A DNA stretch of 64,000 bases, taken from Molossus alvarezi. Its lineage: Eukaryota > Chordata > Mammalia > Chiroptera > Molossidae. How positions within the stretch are numbered: the first letter of the stretch is position 1; every line of letters begins with the position of its first letter. A program made the position numbers and the translations under genes. The notes beneath the pieces are model-generated. The model was not told the origin of the DNA. It saw nothing but the letters and a program-made list of their open reading frames with translations, and ran no database searches. Location: NCBI GenBank assembly GCA_037176705.1, contig CM073887.1, positions 86,562,348-86,626,347 on the forward strand, read 5' to 3'. This document shows, in pieces, positions 58,304 through 64,000 of the stretch.

Positions 58304-59089
58304 TGTAATAACCCAGGAAAACTCATGTAGTAGGCAATTAGACAGGAGCAGAATAGGAACAATAGGCCAGGTACTGAAGGTCACCAAGGCAGAAAGCTCC
58401 AGGTACCTAGCAAGAGGCAAACCTACGTTGGAACTTCACCCCAAGGGTGACCTTTCCTCCATCAACATATCACTCACTGGTCATGTGGTTTAGACCCCCC
58501 TGACCTTTTCATATTACTGGTCATGCAGTTTGGACCCTCCCCTGACCTTTCCTCCACTGGCATGTCACCTCAAGGGAGGCCCAAGGATAGCCTCATACCA
58601 CTCCCACACAAGCCCTAGCATGCCCACTCCCATAAGTGGTAAGCCCTAGAGATAACATTTAGGTCTCAGTTGTGTTTCAGCTCCAGGCTCAGAAAAGCAG
58701 CAAGGCCAGGTAGGGCAATACCATAGCTGACATCAGGACCAGCTGCACTGACTAATAGCCCCTGTCCTGGCACTGACCAATCAGCAGAGACCATGACCTG
58801 TGAAGACACACCTGGAAAGCTGATGAATATTCTGTTGAGATCCTCCCCTGAGATAATTCAGGTAAAAGCCCTTAAGATAAGGACCCAGCGTTCTCCCTTT
58901 GCCTCTGTAACTTGTTTCCTGAGCTTACATAGCCTAGCTGGCTCACTTCCTCTACCTTTGCCATTTTCTAAATAAACTTTCTTTTATTATTCGAATTCCT
59001 TGACTCTGACTTCTTTCCTGGCCAAACTCAAGTACCAAGGTTGCTGAACCAAGGTCCAGTAATATTCTGGTGCTGTTTTGCTGTTAACA
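58304..59089 (+). mobile_element. Solo retroviral LTR (probably class I)
   Basis: The segment has LTR architecture on the plus strand: a U3-like region with direct repeats (ACTGGTCATGTGGTTTAG at 58476 and ACTGGTCATGCAGTTTGG at 58516, period 40), a CCAAT box in GACCAATCAGC near 58776, and an AATAAA at 58971-58976. A T-rich, CTGACT-containing stretch follows, as in R/U5. It starts TGTAATAACCCAGG, though the exact ends and target duplication could not be fixed. No gag, pol or env lies beside it, so it is best read as solo. It may carry promoter activity. Confidence 0.6.
58776..58976 (+). promoter_or_regulatory. LTR promoter and polyadenylation elements
   Basis: A CCAAT box in CTGACCAATCAGC lies near 58776. 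An AT-rich TATA-like stretch (CCCTTAAGATAAGG) lies at about 58868-58881, followed by AATAAA at 58971. The order CCAAT, TATA-like, AATAAA is what a gammaretroviral-type LTR would show. Activity is not demonstrated. Confidence 0.35.
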
Positions 59090-59419
59090 AAATTATAATA
59101 CCATGAAAATTTACTCAAATTAAGACCATCTTCCAAAACAATTTTAGAAAAACAAGCAGTTCAGTGTGAATGGTATTTCCCTTACTAGATTTTTCTTTTA
59201 ATATAAGCTATTTTGTTAGGGAGAATAAGTTCAAGTACATGGAAAAATTGCCAAGTAAAAAAAATTAAACAATCACATTTCAGTATAATTCATAGATTAA
59301 TTTTGAAAAGTCATTTTATAAATTGTAGATGTGCTGAGTCTTTGTCATAGAGTAAATTGTAGCTTTAATACAGTCGTTAGAAGGACATATCAGGAAACAC
59401 ACTGCGGGGCTTAGAATTT

Positions 59420-59590
59420 CAGCTTCATTTCTTACCATGTGTAAGAAACACATTTTCTTCTCTGTTAAATCATGGCAACATTATCAACCTCATGGATACC
59501 TTGTGAGGGTTAAAGGAATTATTTTACTAGAACACTTAGAACAGTACTTGGAACCCAGTAAGAGCCGTGACAGGGTTACTGTATACATGT
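59420..59590 (-). repeat. MIR SINE remnant
   Basis: Antisense MIR order: TTTTCTTCTCTGTTAAATCATGG, TTGTGAGGGTTAAAGGAATTA, then ACACTTAGAACAGTACTTGG and CCCAGTAAGAG. Confidence 0.7.
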
Positions 59591-59729
59591 ACACATACAT
59601 ATATATGTATCAGCTTTAACATAGAAAGCCAAGTTTTAAAATGTTAGGAATTAAAAACTCATTTATTTACAAAAAAAGTTCACGGTACTATTTAAATCAA
59701 AGAAAGGATAAATGTAAGAAAGGAAAGAA

Positions 59730-59960
59730 AGAAACCAATTTTTGAGTGCATAACATGTATCAAGCATGTATGTTACATTGTTTTTAATCCTCAGAGCTGT
59801 CTTCTGAGGTATGATTATCTCATTTAACAAATTAAAAAACTGAGGGTAAGTGTTTAAGTATTTTCCTCAAAGTCACATGCTAGTAAGTGGCCTAGGTAGA
59901 ATTTAAATGATAATCTAAATACCAAAATGTACACTCTTTGGAGCACTCCACATTAACAAA
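59730..59960 (+). repeat. MIR SINE remnant
   Basis: Plus-strand MIR order: TTTTTGAGTGCATAACATG, TTTTTAATCCTCAGAGCTG, AACTGAGGGTAAGTG, then CAAAGTCACATGCTAGTAAG. It lies 140 bases from an oppositely oriented MIR. Confidence 0.75.
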
Positions 59961-60519
59961 CCTTGGTTGCATAAATAGAACACTTTAAAATGGTATTTAC
60001 CAAATATTAATTAGGCATAATATCACAGGATATAAATATGTCACAAAATGTGTCATAAAAACAAATGGTAGAATCACATTGTTTCCCAATACCAGAAAAT
60101 ATATCACAATAAAACAGTTAAAATTTACCTTGGAGTTAGGGAGCTATGGAAAACTCTTCTTTCCACCAATCTCAATAAAAGGAAAGGAGAATGTTTTCAA
60201 AGAATTTTGAAACTAAATTTTAGAGGCATAAACAATCTTAGTCTAATTCTCCCACTGCACACGAGAACATGGAGAGTCGGTACCCATGGCAATGCAGGAC
60301 TCTCCTCATCCCACAGCATAGATTTCCACAGATGGCTGCCATTAGCCATCTTTTTTTCTTACTCTCAAGTCCTTCCTGGGAAATCCCAAATTCCACCTGA
60401 CCAAGCCTTGGCTCTTGATATTCCCCGTGTTTTTCAAAAAGAGAGAATATTTCCCGATGAAGGGGATTGGGTGGAGCCAGCTCCCCCTTCTCCAAGTAAC
60501 TGATAGGTGGCAAGGGTTA
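59961..60519. other. Unassigned intergenic stretch
   Basis: No exon or named repeat was recognised; AT-rich to about 60200, mixed composition afterwards. Confidence 0.35.
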
Positions 60520-61150
60520 GAAACAGAGTAATGGCCGGAGGCTGCTCCTCAAGGCAAATGCTAGAGGAACAGGCAGTGATGATCTTCTGGGAAGAATTTT
60601 AGACACTTCGAAGTTACTGGGAGAAATGGGCTCTGCGGAAGGGCCCTGGAACAGCATGTTTGGTTTGCTTTGGCCTTGGACCTTCACAGAGGTCGCACTG
60701 GGGCGCCAGGATGCTGTGTCAGAAGCCAGGGTCACTGCCCTGGACCCTTCCAGCTTCTGGAAGGCAATAGTTTTCAGCCTGCAATGTGCAGTTTACTCCC
60801 TGATTCTGGCTTTGGTTTGGGGTGGAGGGAGGGACCCCGGTCCCTCCCACGCTCAGTGTTCACGCCTGAGCCCGTTTGTGGGCGCCTGGACCGACCACTG
60901 GAGCTGGGGGTGTGGGGAAGTCCACAGGCAGTGGGACTCTGTGATAGGTGGGGTAAGCCAAACTGCTTGGAGTCTGGAGGAGGAGCCTGGGCAGGGGCAC
61001 CCAAGTGTTTCTCATCCCAGGACTTCCCTGCCAGCCCACCTAGATCTCCTGAGATCCTGGGAGATCAGGCTTCAGCGGGGGCACCTCAGTCCGGATTTCA
61101 CCATTCTCTGAGGCGTCGTCCACGCTCAGTGCACTGTAACGGTCCTCTCC
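60520..61150. other. GC-rich block with overlapping open frames
   Basis: Composition rises sharply against the surroundings. Plus-strand open frames at 60626-61111 (161 codons) and 60670-61188 (172 codons) overlap in different frames, so composition and not coding probably explains them. No recognised domain, splice pair or repeat family. I do not call a gene here. Confidence 0.3.
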
Positions 61151-61153
61151 CTG

Positions 61154-61185
<32 letters not shown>

Positions 61186-61186
61186 T
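61151..61186. repeat. (CAAT)n microsatellite
   Basis: About eight pure AATC/CAAT units end the GC-rich block. Confidence 0.9.
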
Positions 61187-61720
61187 AAACAGTTTCCTAT
61201 TAATTCACTCCTTCATTTGTTTATTTATTCATTCATCCTATTGAAATTCTCACCATGGATTCTACATTAGTACGTGGCCTAGTTCCTGCTCTCCTCGCCA
61301 CCTCATCTCTTGTTGCTCACCTAGTGGGTTATCAGAGCGCCCGGTCCTCGCTGTGTGCTCTGCTTGGCCAGCTCCACAGGCTGTTTTACTGCGAAGCCGA
61401 AGACGTGTAAGATTCAGGGCTCCACGTGCACAGGTTTCCTTCAAGGAATTGAGCATAATTTTAGATTTATAGTTTTGTCTTTTTCCTAAAGAAGCCTCCA
61501 AGAATTAGTGAGGAAAGTGGCCTGACTTTCACAGCTGACCCCATGGTGTCAGCCTGCTAGAGGTCAGGTGCGCAAGGTCAGGGGCAGCCCTGGGAGTTAG
61601 AGGCAGGAGTGTGTGAAATGGAGTTAGTGATCCCACTGCAGCTTCTTGCTGCGGTGATTTGGCTCTGTATCCTATGCTGTAAATCTGCAGTTACTTTACC
61701 ATTTTATAATGTTTTCGATT
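61187..61720. other. Unassigned intergenic stretch
   Basis: No exon or named repeat was recognised. Confidence 0.35.
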
Positions 61721-61999
61721 TGGAATTAAATCTTTTTTTTTTTTTTTTTTAATCCTCACCAGAGGACACTTTCCCATTTTTTGTTCAGGTAGAGTGGGAG
61801 GGAGAGAGAGGAACAGAGAGAGAGAGGGAAACATCGATGTGAAAGGTACACATCGAGTGGCTGCCACCCGCACGACCAGGGCCGGGGACAAACCGCAACC
61901 GAGGTACATGCCCTTAGCGGGAACCGAACCCGGGTCTCTCCGGACCGCAGGTCGACGCTCCAACCGCTGAGCCAAACCGGCCAGGGCTGGAATTAAATC
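61721..61999 (-). mobile_element. Young VES SINE with 12-bp target duplication
   Basis: The SINE 61733-61987 is flanked by TGGAATTAAATC at 61721-61732 and 61988-61999. Minus strand with a T18-19 run, a near-perfect tRNA-like head and many intact CpGs, so it is one of the youngest copies here. Confidence 0.96.
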
Positions 62000-62389
62000 A
62001 TTTTGAAAGCAATGCTTAGAAAAACAAAATCACATCATTAATGAAAAAAATGAACTCATAGTATTTGTTACTCGGAATGTTATTATAGATGAGGTGAAGG
62101 CACGCGGGTCTTCGACCTGGGTTGACCCAGGGGCCTGGGCGGCCAAGGCTCTGTGCGTGGCCCCAGGCAGGACAGATGAGGCGAGGCAGCCCGGAAGTGC
62201 CTGGGAAATGACATGGGTCAATCATTCCATAAAGTAGCCTTCATCTACCTTAAAAAAAAGAGAGAGCTATACATTTAACTTCAAATGTTTGTAAACATTT
62301 ACCATCCACCAAGGGCACAAAAGTGACAACACTGACAATATAAAAATCAGAGAATATAAATCTGCTTCACCTTTTTAAAACGCATTAGT
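62000..62389. other. Unassigned intergenic stretch
   Basis: A short GC-richer part lies at 62090-62215. No exon or named repeat was recognised. Confidence 0.35.
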
Positions 62390-64000
62390 GGAGATTCCAA
62401 AATGGCGATGAAGTGAATGGAAGCTACACAGACTGTCTCCCAGGACCAAAATGGAATTACAATTAAAACAAAGACAAATCTAGGGAAAAAGCAACAGAAA
62501 AGCAGCTTGCGAGGATCATATAACCAGGGACACCTAATCGATTCTGGTAGGATTGGAGGCAACAGAGGGGGCTGGGAGCCCACAGACAGCAGCAGCCTTA
62601 GCTGAGAGCAGCGCCTTCAGGTTACACTCCCAAGCTGCTCCACAGCTCAGAGCTGGGACACACCCTGAAATAGCCACAGCCACTCACCTTGGTCTTCAGC
62701 ACAGGGAGGGCAGACTGGACTGGAACTTTGTGGGGACACTTGGGATTTGGAAGGTGCTCAGAGATTTTGCTGAGTTGCAGCCACACAGGACAGTGTCATC
62801 TTACTCCTTCCCAGGGCTCTGGGAAAAGGCAGCAGGCCCTCCTTCAGAGATTCAACCCCACCCAGTGGGCCATTGAAATGCAAATTGAATCTCATTAACA
62901 ACCAGCATCTGCACCACCACCCAGCAAATCCTCTTAATGCTGAACACCTGAGGGAGTTTTTCATTCCACTGAGAACCCAAGGCTCTTTAAGAAACCGCAA
63001 CTAAGAGCCTCCAGGCAAAAAGCTAGAGGATCACTGAATCATTCCTAGGCTTGCAACTCTACCCAGGAAAGTAAGACTTGACAGAGGTGTTTAATGTGGG
63101 TCCTCCCACACTCATCCAAACCCAGTAGAGGGAACCAAAAACAGCAGAACACCAGTACCCACAGGTAAAATATGCCAGGCTCCAAAACCCACTGAGATAG
63201 CCAAAATGGTGAAACAAAAAACAAATCCCAAATGAGAGAACAAGAGACCTCTACTGAAGATGAGATATATGAAATGCAGTTAAGCACATTAACAGAGCTA
63301 GAATTCAGAGCCATGATCTTGAGGAAGCTCAACAGCATGAGTAAGGACATCAACACCATGGGTAAAGACATAGAAACATTGAAAATCAACCAATTAGAAA
63401 TTAAAAACCACCAAGAAGTGAAGAATGACATAGCAGAAATAAAGAACACATTGGAAGGATTAAAAAGCACAGTAGAGGAAGCTGAGGACTGGATCAGTGA
63501 ATTAAAAGACAGGGTAGAAAAAAATCAACCAATCAGAAAACCAAAAGAAAACATAATTTAAAAACAGGAAGACAGCTTAAGAGAACTATGGGACAACAGG
63601 AAACATACTAATATTTGCATCGTAGGAGTCCCCAAAGAAGAAGAAAATGAGCAAGGGTTGGAGAATATATTTGAAGAAATAGTGACAGAAAACTTCCTTA
63701 ATTTGGTGAAGGAAGAATGCATTCAAGTTCAAGAAACACAAAGAGCCCCAAGTAAGAAGAACCCAAACAGGCCCACACCAAGACACATAATAATTAAAAT
63801 GCCAAAAATTAAAGACAAAGAGAGAATCCTAAAAGCAGCAAGAGATAAGCAACAGGTTTCCTAAAGAGGGACCCCATAAGGCTCTCAGCTGACTTCTCAA
63901 CAGAAACACTACAGGACAGAAGGGAATGGCATGAAGTAATCAAAGTCATGAAAAACAAGGATCTGAATCCAAGACTACTCTATCCAGTAAGGGTATCATT
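62390..64000 (+). mobile_element. L1 5' end: 5' UTR and ORF1, continuing past the window
   Basis: It starts GGAGATTCCAAAATGGCGAT, the counterpart of the L1 start at 27470. A 5' UTR of about 0.8 kb follows, then ORF1 from about 63206. The presence of the true 5' end means it was a full-length insertion, at least on this side. ORF2 and the 3' end lie outside the window. Confidence 0.85.
63206..64000 (+). pseudogene. L1 ORF1p gene, disrupted and partial
   Basis: ORF1p is the RNA-binding trimeric chaperone of L1. An ATG at 63206 opens a frame that meets a stop after nine codons. The remainder reads on from 63232 in another frame, so one base-level frameshift is present. About 63240-63540 encodes a heptad-rich, Glu/Lys/Leu-rich coiled coil. 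From about 63562 the RNA-recognition and C-terminal domain sequence follows in the same frame. A nonsense codon interrupts at 63559-63561, and another stop occurs at 63862-63864. Not functional as it stands. Confidence 0.8.

Noticed and set aside
62553..62876. 107-codon frame in the L1 5' UTR
   Set aside because: It lies within non-coding L1 5' UTR sequence and is not preserved in the related L1 at 27470.

Overview
The window is nuclear DNA of a placental mammal, almost certainly a yangochiropteran bat and probably a vesper bat. At least 24 copies of a VES-type SINE are scattered through it. VES is a tRNA-derived family of these bats, with heads reading like CCTGGCCGGTTTGGCTCAG or GCCTGGCTGGTGTGGCTCA. 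Older mammalian repeats accompany them (MIR, L2, L1M, MLT1/MaLR, Tigger, hAT, ERVL). There are no operons and no bacterial or phage genes. The family names come from recognising consensus features by eye, without a repeat-library search.

Only one protein-coding gene is clear. Positions 1-1017 are the end of an intron, with a VES SINE inserted close to the branch site. Positions 1018-2580 are an intact exon that I read as the last coding exon of CHSY3 (chondroitin sulfate synthase 3). It carries the beta-1,4-GalNAc-transferase half of the enzyme, including an Asp-Val-Asp motif and the Gly-Trp-Gly-Leu-Glu-Asp-Val-Asp motif. A 3' UTR follows, with a good AATAAA at 3378-3383.

From about 3.4 kb to 64 kb the window looks like a gene desert, which fits the long intergenic interval downstream of CHSY3 in other mammals. 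Its layout is: 3.4-12 kb, SINEs, MIRs, a Tigger transposon with transposase relics (6764-7580) and a 125-bp MITE (11536-11660); 12-23 kb, L2, an MLT1 LTR, an L1M relic, and two SINEs inserted one after the other into the same target inside a MIR; 23-36 kb, L1 3' ends, an ERVL pol relic, an internally deleted L1 with its 5' end (27470-29618), two opposed Tigger fragments and a long pyrimidine tract; 36.5-38.3 kb, a CpG-rich island of unknown function; 38.3-48 kb, a solo MLT1A-like LTR with perfect 5-bp duplications, an L2 and a broken class-I-like provirus; 48-62 kb, a hAT element, L1M remains, a retroviral LTR with duplicated U3 segments and a GC-rich block; 62.4-64 kb, the 5' end of a further L1 that runs off the window.

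I found no convincing new multi-gene system. The items most worth a second look are the CpG-rich island, the SINE beside the CHSY3 branch site, the stacked SINE insertion that includes a head-only copy, the small MITE, the L1 that lost its ORF2, and the LTR at 58.3-59.1 kb. Stretches not listed as repeats are AT-rich and hold no exon-like structure that I can support.
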